This document shows positions 24,487 to 36,417 of a stretch of 64,000 bases of DNA, piece after piece. Where the stretch lies: contig NC_088910.1 of assembly GCF_963576675.1 (NCBI RefSeq), positions 26,104,531 to 26,168,530 on the forward strand, in the 5' to 3' direction. Every line of letters starts with the position of its first letter. The stretch's first letter is position 1. The position numbers were made by a program, and so were the translations under genes. Under the pieces are notes generated by a model. The model did not search any database. It was not told where the DNA came from and saw only the letters and a list, made by a program, of their open reading frames with translations. Source of the DNA: Euphorbia lathyris (Eukaryota > Streptophyta > Magnoliopsida > Malpighiales > Euphorbiaceae).

Positions 24487-24710
24487 CTATTTTGACAGTG
24501 ATGTGTGTGTTTTGAAAACGTTTTTCGCTAACGTAACACATGCAATGTAAAACATATAAAAGTAAAAGACACGTAAAGAGTAGGAGGGAGCATACCTGAC
24601 CTCCATGTCGCAAGTTCCTTCCTCATCTTCGATCTGTCCTTGCCTCTAAATCGGTCGCGGACGGACGCTCTTTCTGGGAACCTAGTCTCTAAATCAACTG
24701 CAAGTAAAGC

Positions 24711-25812
24711 GGCTCAATAGCAACCCTGGTCTCTCAATCGACCACATGTAAAAGGGCTCAAAAGCAACCCCGATCTCTGAATCGACCGCGGGTAAAAATG
24801 GCTCAAAAGCAACTCTGGTCCACGACCGCGGGTAAAATGGCTCAAAAGCAACCCTGGTCTACGACCGCGGGTAAAATGGCTCAAAAGCAACCCTGGTCCA
24901 CGACCGCGGGTAAAATGACTCAAAAGCAACCCTGGTCCATGACCGCGGGTAAAATGGCTCAAAAGCAACCCTGGTCCACGACCGCGGGTAAAATGGCTCA
25001 AAAGCAACCCTGGTCTCTAAATCGACCGTAGGCAAAATGGCTCAAAAGCAACCCTGGTCCACGACCGTGGGTAAAATGGCTCAAAAGCAACCCTGGTCCA
25101 CGATCGCGGGTAAAATGGCTCAAAAGCAACCCTGGTCTCTAAATCGACCGCAGGCAAAATGGCTCAAAAGTAACCCTGGTCCACGACCGCGGGTAAAATG
25201 GCTCAAAAGCAACACTGGTCTCTAAATCGACCGCAGGCAAAATGGCTCAAAAGCAACCCTGGTCCACGACCGCGGGTAAAATGGCTCAAAAGCAACCCTG
25301 GTCTCTAAATCGACCGCAGGCAAGATGGCTCAAAAGCAACCCTGGTCCACGACCGCGGGTAAAATGGCTCAAAAGCAACCCTGGTCTCTAAATCGACCGC
25401 AGGCAAGATGGCTCAAAAGCAACCCTGGTCCACGACCGCGGGTAAAATGGCTCAAAAGCAACCCTGGTCTCTAAATCGACCGCAGGCAAAATGGCTCAAT
25501 AGCAACCCTGGTCTCTAAATCGACCGCAGGTAAAATGGCTCAATAGCTACCCTGGTCCACGACCGCGGGTAAAATGGCTCAAAAGCAACCCTGGTCCACG
25601 ACCGCAGGTAAGATGGCTCAAAAGCAACCCTGGTCAGGGACCGCAGGTAAAATGGCTCAAAAGCGACCCTGGTCCACGACCGCGGGTAAAATGGCTCAAA
25701 AGCAGCCCTGGTCTCTAAATCAACCGCAGGCAAAATGGCTCAATAGTAACCCTAGTCCACGACCGCGGGTAAAATGGCTCAAAAGCAACCCTGGTCTCTA
25801 AATCGACCGCAT
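24711..25812 (+). repeat. 39/44-bp tandem array before the LARD 3' LTR
   Basis: About 26 units of AAAATGGCTCAAAAGCAACC followed by CTGG and one of two tails. TCCACGACCGCGGGT gives 39 bp; TCTCTAAATCGACCGCAGGC gives 44 bp. The two tail types partly alternate. 39 is divisible by three, which produces the long repetitive ORFs on both strands; these are not genes. Tandem arrays in the 3' untranslated region are known in Tat/Ogre-type elements. Confidence 0.95.
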
Positions 25813-26515
25813 GTGTGTAGTGATGCATATAGATGGGTGAATGTAGCCTAGTCTATGGATGCGTGTAAACACCTGTGTGTGTGTGTGCAGGTGACTGTGC
25901 GTGTGTTTGAATGTGCATAAGTGTGGCTTATGTGTTTTGCTTTATGCGGATGTATGGACATGTGTGTATGCAAACTATGTATGTGTGGATGAGATGGTCG
26001 AATGGATTCCCTTTTCATAGGCTGGAGGATTTTGGTAGCTTTAGATCGATAAATGATGCTTCGGGCCATCCCCAAGGTGAGCAAGGACGAGGGTGAGGAT
26101 AAGTTTGATACCAATGGTTATAAGGACGGGAATTTGGTTTTGATGAGCTTGTGTCAAGGAGAGGTATGTAGCGATGCATAGAGATGGTGGATGTAGCCTA
26201 ACCTATGGATGCATGTAAACACTTATACGTGCGTATGCAGGTGACCGTGCGCGTGTTTGAATGTGCATGCGTGTGGCCTATGTGTTTTGCTTTATATGGA
26301 TGTATGGACATGTGGGAATGCAAGCTATGTACATGTGGATGAGATACTCGGATGGATTCCCTTTTCATAGGCTTGGAGGATTTTCGTAGCTTCAGATCGA
26401 GAAATGATGGTTCGGGCCGTCCCCAAAGAGTGCGAGGATGAGGGCGAGGTTAAGTTTGAAACCAAGGGTTGTAAGGATGAGGATTTGGTCTTGATGAGCT
26501 CGTGTCAAAGGGGCT
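25813..26515 (+). repeat. ~350-bp tandem duplication in the LARD
   Basis: Two consecutive copies (about 25815-26164 and 26165-26515) share GATGCATA.AGATGG, GTAGCCTA, TATGTGTTTTGCTTTAT, GGATTCCCTTTTCATAGGCT, TTCGGGCC.TCCCCAA and TTGATGAGCT.GTGTCAA. They differ at many positions, so the duplication is old relative to the LTRs, which suggests it was inherited from the parent element. Confidence 0.85.
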
Positions 26516-28456
26516 CTCGCTTTTAACTAGAGTTTGACGTATTCATTTTCTCCCTAATTTTTGCCTGAGCTGCCCTTTTCGGGTTTTCAACTCAACGGGA
26601 TCTCTCCGATATTCTCTATCTCTCCTTTTGCATGAACTGCCCCTAGGGGTTTTCAATTCATCTTTTCTATATCTCACTGATTTTCTCTATCTCTTCTTTT
26701 GCTTGGATCGCCTCTTTTGAGGTTTTCAATCCAACCTTTTTGTTTAATTTTTCTTCTCCTTTTCTTTCTTTCTTGATTGTGAATGATACCGGATAGCACA
26801 GGGGGTTTATATTCACGGGCCATTTCTATGCTAATCATTTGACGATGAGTTCATGCCCGATGCCTTCGTTAATGGAGAAGCTTCCGAAGTGAGATGGACG
26901 TTGATCTGATTGTAGGGTCGTGCCCCCGATTAAAGTTACCGTCTTGGCGTAGGTTAGAAGTTGATGCTAGTGTATGCCCCTGCCAACTCGAGGTGAGATT
27001 TCATGTGCGCCAAACTAGGGATACTGCCGTTGGGAGTAGCTATGGAGGAGAGACGCTTCGGTCGAAGTTTGACCCTTGAGAGGACCACATAGGAGCAGAG
27101 GAACCAGACTTCATGGAGCATGAGAGAGAGGAATAGTCTTTTTTTTTAGTTTTTCTTTTTTATAGATTTTGGATCGGTTTATGGGTGTTGGGGTGATTTT
27201 AGTTGAGATGGGGTGTCTATTGATGCGGGTGTTTTCATTACAAATGCAACCGTCTAGCTTACATAAAGCACCTGGCAAAGATACATTGAATTGTTTACTG
27301 CTCAGTTTATTAACCACTGTCACCAAAGCATGCCCTTTCGGGTTTTCACACTTCAGTTATTTTAACTCTCTCCTTTTACCCCGGAATTTTCAAATAAGCG
27401 CCCCGTGGGGTTTTCACTTATTGGGGTGTCCCTTATTGTTGCATAGGCCGTCCTTTGCGGATTTTCAACCTATCGGGATTTTCTTTCTTTTTTTTTTTTA
27501 ATTTTCATGAGAAGGATTCCTCGGTTCCCTCGAGATTGATTAAAGTTCTGAACTTTGTTGCCGCCTTCGGCTTCACTTGACTACGCATTTGATCTTTCTT
27601 CTTTACAGTGAGATTTTCTCGTACATTTGATTACACATTTGTTGGACAATGTCAACCGCTCTTGCCACCTTGACGCCTCTTGGCTGATCACGTCAGCTTT
27701 TGATTTATTTTCTTTTACTTCCGATTGACTTGACTTTGCCCCAGGGCCTTTTTAGCATCATTTTTTTTTCTTTTTTCTTCTTCCTTTGTTTAACTTTGAG
27801 TCATCATAGGTCTAAACCCTTTCGTTGATCCTAGAACAAAATACTTTATCACTGATAGGTTAGTTGCCCCCGCCTCGTTCTAAATGGCGCACTCATGTAC
27901 TTGTGTCCCCCTTTGGGGGGAGAAATCTTTGTCGGTGCCTCAGTGTAAGTATGGCTCTGAGGGCTTGTTGCTTGCTCCATATTTTCTTTTCTTTTTCTCT
28001 CTTTTGGACTTTGTTGATTGTCGCTCAATCTTCTTTCTGCCAAAAGCTGGTGAGAACCCTTCGTTTGATGGGTCTACGCCCGACTTATCATCGTAGAGTC
28101 AGGGAATCGTTTCTCATGATTTATTTTGCTTTTTTTTTACTCTCTTAATTTTCTCTCTTCAGTGGTTAAGTACTGAGTAATAAGTATATTCTAGAGCTTA
28201 CGTCCGTGCCCTGATAGAAGCGGGAATATCTCAATTGAGTAGATATCAAATGTAAGTACGTATGTTTAGGATAAATTTGCGGAAATGAAATTTCATTGAA
28301 TTCAAAAGGAGGTTAATAACATCTTGTGGAATAGAAGATAAAATAAAAGACAAAGATAAAGACTACAAGTGCACTCCTCTCTCTCATGCTACTTCAAGAA
28401 GCTTCAGATTCTCCTACTTCATAAGTGTCCTCAATCTCGGGAACTTCTTCTTTAGA
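26516..28456. other. LARD interior between repeats and the gag-like ORF
   Basis: Non-coding T-rich sequence. A loose motif, CCCTTTCGGGTTTTCA-like (a short GC palindrome followed by TTTTCAA), recurs about five times between 26570 and 27480, each after a 6-8 base word that is repeated after the motif. No supported ORF on either strand. Confidence 0.5.
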
Positions 28457-29209
28457 TTATCCTGATCCGTTGTAGACTTCGCCATTCAAGGAACAAGTCG
28501 AAGGCTTCATCTGTTGACAAGGATCTGGATCACTTATCTTTCCAGTTTCGATGAGATCTTGGATTTCATGCTTCAACCTCATGCGAGTGTTTGTTTCGTG
28601 ACCATATTTCTGGTGGAAGTGGCAGTAGCCCCCGCGTTTGACTAATTCAGTGGTTTGACCTCCCATGGCTGGTAGAGGGTGAAGTATGTCACGCATTCGT
28701 AGACCCTCCAACACTTCAAACAAGGGTTGGGTGAAAGTGGAGAATTCCCTTTCCTCCCTTCTATACTGAGTGGGCGACGGAGGGCGAACAACCCTGGTAA
28801 TCCCATGTCCCCAATGATGTGGATCTTGTTGTGTTCGTGAAATATGGTGTGAGACTACCCTTGGTGGAGTGAATGTTTGTGGATTAACTTGTGACGCGAG
28901 CTGGAAAATAGGTTTCTCCACAATGGCTTTTGGGATCTCCGCAGCCAGTGACTCGCTTAGGACCTCCCTGACCAACCTTTTCAGCTCTATCTTGAATTCA
29001 TCTGAAGCAAGGATATCGGGAAGAACTCGCTCGATTTCTGCTCTGAGATTGAAATCTCCTATCATCTCTTGGGAATTTTCAACCCCCTTATGCTTAGTAT
29101 TCTCCGGATCATTAAGAGCACGTTTGAACTCATCAGAAAAGATGTATTTGGCTAAAGCCCCTTGCACACGGCTCTCAAGATTGTGGTTTGAATTGCTGGA
29201 CTGGGCCAT
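28457..29209 (-). CDS. Gag-like ORF of the LARD (zinc-knuckle tail)
   Basis: I take ATG at 29209 (MAQSSNSNHN) in preference to the upstream start at 29266, giving 250 residues. The recognisable part is near the C-terminus: YCHFHQKYGHETN...LKHEIQDLIETG matches the tail of plant Tat/Ogre-type gag, whose pattern is C-x-F-H-x4-GH-x4-C-x2-LK-x2-I-x-x-LI. Here the last cysteine is replaced (TNTRMRLK), so metal binding is doubtful. The N-terminal ~110 residues are acidic/basic helical sequence with two SDEFK repeats, and they do not look like the usual retrotransposon gag capsid domain. It is the only protein signal in 12 kb of interior. It could still supply an RNA-packaging function, or be a relic. 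Confidence 0.6.
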   Translation of the reverse strand: MAQSSNSNHNLESRVQGALAKYIFSDEFKRALNDPENTKHKGVENSQEMIGDFNLRAEIERVLPDILASDEFKIELKRLVREVLSESLAAEIPKAIVEKPIFQLASQVNPQTFTPPRVVSHHISRTQQDPHHWGHGITRVVRPPSPTQYRREEREFSTFTQPLFEVLEGLRMRDILHPLPAMGGQTTELVKRGGYCHFHQKYGHETNTRMRLKHEIQDLIETGKISDPDPCQQMKPSTCSLNGEVYNGSG

Positions 29210-29266
29210 GAGTTGGGTTTCTAATAAGGAAAGAGAAAGGATCGGTGAGTGGAGCTTTTTAGGCAT

Positions 29267-29559
29267 TATGAATTTTGATGATGCACGTGCGATGCGAATG
29301 CTAAAGCTATCTACTTGTGCCTCCTATAGATGGATGTATGATTTATGCATGATTCGTGGTCTGCGCTTTATTTCTCACAACATAAACATGATTTGACTAG
29401 AGCTAAACCCTTTTTTCCTCTTTTTTTTTTTACCAGAGCCGTCGGCAGTACTTTGATCGTTTGTGCTAACTTACCTGTTTAGAAGTGCCGATGCCTGAAA
29501 CCATTTCAACTGTTATACACACATTAGCACGAACCCTACAAGTTTACCTTGCAATGCTT
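29267..29559. other. Short non-coding stretch upstream of the LARD ORF
   Basis: Leader side of the gag-like ORF (which reads leftward). T-run at 29409-29430 and no recognisable feature. Confidence 0.4.
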
Positions 29560-32500
29560 TATAAGATGTACAATGTTGAATGACGCTTGACACGACTGAC
29601 ACTTGTGAGATTGAGACGACCCTCATGATAAGTAGAATTCCCTAGGACGCTAGGTAAATGAGAGTGTACCCCGATGATATCCGTGACGTGTAGATACATT
29701 GGAGGGGTAGCGACCTGAGTGGTGGGAATGACATACTTGGTACATTGATACGACTCACGATCTAAAAAGAACAACCTAAGCGACCATGCATGAGGTGTAT
29801 GTGAGGGATTGCCACCATTGGTAGCAATGACGTACTTCGAAGATACACGGTGTTACATGGACTGATGTGATGCTCATGGTATGTCCGAGACTCCAATAGA
29901 CTGTGACGGAGACATGCGGGGCACTTGTCCATAGTTTACTTGGTATTGATACTGATAACAGGGAAACGTCTTTCTGGGAAACAAAAGTTTTCTGAAACAG
30001 GTCGGCATAGAGGGTGTGTCCTAAACTAGAAGCAAACGGGACGAGACCACCGCATATGGGGTGTGGGTCGATGGTTAGTTTAAACCCAAGACACTAATAC
30101 GTAGACGTACCAACGGAACCTTGGTGTGTTATGCAGAAAGTGGTGACGCACGGGACATGCCCTAAACAGGTTAAGGCATATGGGAGACTCGAGTGACATA
30201 CGTGATGTGCGCCGATTGTTAGCTTCTCCTGGAAAGCAACTATTACGATGATGGGTATTATTTGACGGGATAATGCACACGGAATACCTGATACTCGAGG
30301 TTCGAATAGGATACATATGTCAACATACGAGGTACGTGCCAATTATTAACTCCTACTCGACTCACTAGTGCCTGGGCAGAGTGGTTTGAGACATGGTGCA
30401 TTTAGGGAATACGGTGACGTACGTTGTATGCCTTAGAGGTAGCCAAACGGCAGGATGGGAGTCCCACTTGATGTGCCCCCACGATTTACTTATACGCAAC
30501 TCACGAACGATATGATGGCTTGATTTTGGGATTTCGACCATAGTGGGGGAAATCCAACATGTTAGGTACGAGACACGAATAGGGTACGCATACTACACAC
30601 GTATTATCTGACCAACTTTGGGTGTGGATGAAGCACAGAGATGACTCAAGAGGTACCTTCTAACAACATTGGAAGTGTCAGCTAGACACGATACCGACAC
30701 GCAGGGTGCGGTTCAAGGATTAACTTAAGCTAGAGACCTCAAATACCTCAATGAATTTGCGGACATCGGTGCGTCTGGTAGAATGAGAAGTGTCCTAATC
30801 CGATCGAGGTATCAACGAGACAGAAACGACGACTTACCTGGTACGTGTCGAAGGTCAATTTGTTTCATAGCGCGAACCTGATGACGATATGTTTTATGAG
30901 AATCCCTAAAGATCTTATGTGGATATTTACGACGGATTGGGTTCATCACCGATATTTGAGATGACTGGAACCTATTACTATGAACAACTCGAAGAGCAAC
31001 GAGGACGCAAACCAAGACCTTCGAGGTAAGTGCCAAATGTTGGACTTAGCCGTGGTATAAACAACTTGATACTACTGATATGAGCGAGACCCAAATAAGG
31101 ACACATAGGGCATATGTCTCAGACTCGTAAATAAGGCAATTCGGAGTTTGGGGCGCATAGACAATAATACCAAGGGTGTAAGGGGAGCGTGTCGAGGATT
31201 TGACAACATAAACAAATCGCTGTTTGAGGCGTACTCAAGATATGAGTGACAATTTACAGGGCGTACGTCAAGAGTTTGACAGGAACCTCACGACATGAAC
31301 GACTCAGTGTGTCAAGGTATGAGCGGGATGCTCGAGACGGCCCATAGGGTACGTGCCTAAGGGTGTGACTTGGACTTGATGACATGAATCACTCTATATG
31401 ACAGGTACGGGCCAAAAGTTCAACTTGAACTTATCGATACAAATGACTCGACATTGGGGGTGTAAGCAAGATGCACGTGATGACATATATGAACTTGCCC
31501 CAGATTCGACTGGAACTCAATGACATGAGTGACTCGACATTTGACATGCGAACAGGACGTACCGAACCGCGTATATGGGTGTGTGCTACAAGCTTAACCC
31601 TGACTGGATGGTATAAACGACTCAGTCTTTGATATGTGAGTAAGGTGCGAGGGATGACATACGGAACACGCGTCAAAGGTCGGTCCAGAATTGGATAGCC
31701 TAATGACATATTCGTGGGCTACAAATATTGTCAATGATAAGGCAACATGTGGGGCACATTTTGACAAGGCCCAACGTATGACTAAGGCACAAGCGGTGAC
31801 ATACGGGATATGCACCGAAAGCTGATACGTGTTCGAAGGACTAGTGTCATATGTTTTGGAATACTGACGTGTTACGATATACGGTGACACACCTGGTACG
31901 TCTCATATCGATTTGTCTATTTCGAAGATGCGACGGGGTGTCTCAAGAAGACCAAGGATGCGCGGGTTACCCTAGTACAATGACCTGTCAACATACAAGG
32001 TACGACCGAGGGTACCAATGGGGTGTGACGATGACCTACTAGTCAAGAGGTTAGTACAATGACGCATAGATTCATTAGATGTGACGAGGCAACATATAAG
32101 GCGCCAGTTAAAGCGCGGATGTGACGCCATGACTTCGTGTGAAGCGTGCGTCAGAGGGTCAATGTGAACCTGGGGTCCAGACAGTGGGATGATGTAAATA
32201 CGAGGGGACACTATGACGACCCACATGGCGCACCTAAAGGTACAAATGGGAAGCGTGGACAACACACCAGTCAAGGGTTCATTTCGAAGCTCAGGGTATT
32301 GCCCATAATTTTGAAATACGGAGGTGCTACGTATGGACTACCTCCCCAGATGCGAATGACGACAGGTAAATGAGATTCGTGTGAAACAGTTCACCCGACC
32401 CTAAGGTTTCGATCTTACAACCACGTAACTTTGGAGTATAGGTGCACGGCGCACCGACACACGTGGCATGTCTTAGCGTGCGAAGGTCATGATGGCAACC

Positions 32501-34330
32501 TACGAGGTAAGGGGCATGGATAATACAACAACGTAATTTGGAATCACTTAGTCATAGTGTGGCGACATCCGTGGGTATGTCTTGAGATACGAAAGGGAGG
32601 TGACGACGACCCGTGAGATTATGGTTCTATTTGAGATCAAGGTACCAGTCATAATCTTGAGATGTGTTGGCTAAGGCGTAGCGACATACATGGTATGTCT
32701 TGAGACATAAGTAGGACGTGTATGAGACATGTGACGAATGGTTAATTTGAGTCTCGGGAGGAACCGATGCCATGACAATGTTTCTTTTTTTTGAACTATC
32801 GATAAGTTATCGGCGATGTGGCGACACACATAGTACATCTCGAGTCGACCATGCGAAAAGTGAACAGAATTTGCCCCACGATGCGAATGTTATGACAAAC
32901 GAGGTACGACCACCAAACAGTTTGGATCTAGCAAGGATGCATATCTAACGAATAGTATTCCTAACCATGATAGAGGGAGGCGGAGTACGTCGTGACACAT
33001 GGGACATGTCTCCGGATAACTTAAACACGGTGGAAAAGATGCATGTGATGGCATACCCCCTAATGGTATAAAGAGGACGATAAAGATGTGCGCGGCATAT
33101 CCCACACAAAGTATAACATGACAAAGACGTTGGGAATACCTCAAGGTCTAAAGGTGCTCCTCCGGACTAATATATGAGACACATCACAACATGCGGGGTA
33201 GACCTTTTGACGGGCATGCGAGACATGGTAAAGACGCGAGATACATTGTGATGTATGGGGTACATCTTCTGTCAGGCACCTCGCAAGGCGAGAACTCAAA
33301 TCATGATATACGGGGTATGGCTCTAGACTAGCGTATCTGATATGGAAGACGCATGTGCGACCTATCGCGATGTACGACCTTGGCAATACCCGGACGTACG
33401 CGATGCACGGCGGTGCATCGAGTACATGTCTTGACTGGTCTATAGCTGACGTGATGGAGACGCCTGGGACACTTCACGATATGGAAGATGGGACGAGGTA
33501 AGGACGTATGGGATGCGTCACGGCCCAAATGGTATGCCTTTCATCTAACGTACATAGCATGGTGAACAAGTACCTGACATGCCCTGACATATGGGGCATG
33601 CAACTCATGCCCCTCGCTTGGCGTAAGGAATGAGGCGAAGATGTACAGGATGCGTTATGACACATATAGTACACCTTCTGACCGGTGTGTAATGACATGG
33701 TAGAGACACAATGAATGAGTTATAATATACGAGGCACAACACGGAAAAGACATATGGGATATGTCACGACATAACAGGTACGCCTCTTGATCGGTGTCTG
33801 AATGATTAATGGAAGATGCATGGGGTGCGTTACGTCTCATGGAGTATGACAAAGTAAAGATGCAAGGAATACATCACCCCATGACAGGTGGGGCTCATGA
33901 CGGGTGGACACGTGATGACACGACGCAGCAAGGATATAGCGGGCACGCCACCAGAGAATGGTACGCCTCTTGATAGGGTAAGGACGTATTGGAGGTGTCG
34001 CGACATACGGGGTATGCCAAAACAAAGGCGTATGGGATACGCCATGACATAAGGGTTGTACCTTCTGACTAGTGCCTGGGATATGAGAGAAATGTACGAG
34101 GTAAGCTACCATACATACAGTATGCTAAGGCAAAGACGGATGGGATACGTCACAACATAATGGACATGCCTCCTAGCTAGCATACAAACGACACGGTGAA
34201 GATGCACGAGACGTGCCAAGGACGCATAGGATGCATCCCAGCACCTAGGTATGACAAGGCAAAGACGTATAGGATACGTCACGACATAACTAGTATGCCT
34301 CCAGAATGACACGCGACGTTGGGGTCGACT
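29560..34330 (-). repeat. Degenerate long repeat region in the LARD leader
   Basis: Almost 4.8 kb with balanced base composition and few homopolymers, unlike everything around it. It is made of diverged, roughly head-to-tail copies of words such as GGGATACGTCACGACAT, GGGGTATGCC, GACATACGGGGTACG and ACTCGAC/GACTTG. Repeats are clearest at 33100-34330, where GATACGTCACGACATA recurs every ~60-120 bases, and blur towards 29560. The - strand stays open for stretches of 60-100 codons with repeated PIRLCL/HVSHT-type peptides; these reflect the repeat, not conserved proteins. Confidence 0.7.
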
Positions 34331-36401
34331 CTTTCTCACATTCCTAATAAATATGTCCTAAGTCTATGAAACCTAATATAGCTGCACACAATTTGGTCAG
34401 CATGCAACGCTCTATATGGTACGACTGCAATGATTTGTTAAGCATAGGATGCATTATGACTTAAATCTGACTCGATTGATGTACAAACAGATAGAAATCC
34501 ATACGAACAAACTAGTTAGCGAAAATCGTACATAACGCGTAATTAGATTGCAATAAGAAAACGTTAGATAATAATCACAATCATCACATCATCTCTCTTC
34601 CATCCTTATTCCTCCACACACTCGCTGGTCCAAGTCTCTTTCCTAGGATTTTGGCATGGGCTCACATCATGGTCCAGAGGACGCGTGATACCGTCGATTA
34701 TTGCGGAAAAATAAATTACTCATCAGACAATACAGTTCGTTTTGATGTACCACGTTCAGTGACTAAGAAATCGACCAAGTTGGATTGTTCTTTCGGAATA
34801 ACTCGTCTTTTGTCCTTTCGCGAGACGCATTAGTTCGGGTTTTGACTCCCTTTGAGCGCATCTCAGTTTTTTAGACGTGGTTCGAGTTATTCTTCTAGTC
34901 CAATCGTTCGTTATCGTCCATGACTCGTTCCCTTTTATTCACGTGGATTCGTGTCTCGATTTTTGGATTTACAACGGGATCTTTTGAATCTATCGAGAGA
35001 CGTAACCATGCATTTATTTAGTGATGGAATCACTTTTGGATTTTATTTTAGGGAACGGACTCATCGCGTAACGCGTTTGTTCTTAGCGTCGAGGATCCGT
35101 TTGCTCATTTTGCTACACGAAAAGACGGCGAGTCTTATTTGAGCGCACGGTAATCTTTTGGCTAACAACAATCTCTTATTCTTTCCGATCTACGGGATAT
35201 ATCACCTTAGTGTGGTTATAAAAAATCAACGTTTCGTTGAATCGCATGTTTATTCGAGGCGAGGATATCACCGTTCTCTTTCCTTTAGGCACGAATTAAG
35301 CAAACACGTATATCGGGCCATATTTCTTGCAGTTTTGGTAACGGTTGAAATGATCGAGTCGTTAGTCAAAACCCGCAGTCTCGTCCATATGGCGCAATTA
35401 TATGGTTTGGCTTAATTCGGCTTCAAAGTTTTAAACGGGGTATATACTTATTCGAGACACGTATTCAACGGCATTGGTTTATTTTCTTTAACTACTCTCG
35501 GGATTGAAATATATCGTAGACTCGGAATGATTTTGGTCGTTTAGTTTTTTCTTTTCTTTTATTTTCTTAGTCACCTTTGCGGACACATCCATTTCTCTTA
35601 AGAACGACACGAGGCATAACGTAAAAAAGCTCGTCTTTTATTCGGAAGGGACGGGCTACTTGTGCGAAACTTTTCACGTTACGACATGGTCATTCAAGAT
35701 AGAAACGTTCTTCGTTTTCGTTTCGTCATGATCTCGTTTTATCCCAACTTATTTAAAGAATGTGAATAACGGCTACTATTAATATAGTCTTTTGTATCGA
35801 GATGTAACTATCCTTAACACCGAACCGATTCATACTAATACGTGCTTACGTCATAACACATTTCCTGAACATATGCCTTCGTCGGGACACCGAAAGGGAC
35901 AAGGCGGGTCGCACATGTTCATTCATATGAGATGACTAAGTCGTCTTTAGTTCAAATTGTTTCGATGTTTTAGGGTAATTAGTATGTCGATTCACGAGTA
36001 TATATTAACACATCGTCTCATTTTCTTTACCTACTTTAGGATTAGACATGTATCGTGGCGTTTTGAAAACACGAATTGATTCATTTATCACATCAAAAAT
36101 AGTAACGGGTAATCCTATGGAAACTTCTAAGGCTACTATATGCTGACACGGCTGACCGCGGGACCTCACAGGACCGCACAAATTCGCCCCTAACGAATGG
36201 ATGGGGACCCTTTGGCGCCTTACTGTAAGGGGGAACTTACACTAGCCTCTTTCGAGCGACGAATGGACTCTCGCTAGAGGTTTCGCGGAAATTACCCAAA
36301 GGGCTTGCAATAATGCACATGAATGCATACGAAAAGAAGTAAAACGATCCGTCCCCGTTAAGGGCTTAATACACGCCTTCCGGAATCAAATTTCTCGCTT
36401 T
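34331..36401. other. LARD 5' leader next to the primer-binding site
   Basis: 2 kb between the primer-binding site and the degenerate repeats. It is rich in CGTTTCG/TTCGTTT-type words and has no protein-like ORF on either strand. Confidence 0.5.
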
Positions 36402-36417
36402 CCCAGCAGAGTCGCCA
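36402..36417 (-). other. Primer-binding site of the LARD
   Basis: On the - strand TGGCGACTCTGCTGGG begins two bases after the end of the 5' LTR. It has the TGG start complementary to a tRNA CCA end. I do not assign the tRNA. Confidence 0.8.

Noticed and set aside
24714..25801. Long repetitive ORFs on both strands (MAQKQPWSTTAGK and LLLSHFTRGRGPG peptides)
   Set aside because: They are translations of the 39-bp tandem array, whose unit is a multiple of three; open in several frames and without any family resemblance.
29560..34330. Possible CRISPR-like or tRNA cluster
   Set aside because: Repeats are degenerate without unique spacers of constant length, and no cloverleaf can be drawn; this is a eukaryotic nuclear sequence.
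32890..34339. Series of - strand ORFs rich in His, Ser and Arg
   Set aside because: The peptides follow the degenerate repeat unit and show no conserved domain; ORF ends are random along the array.
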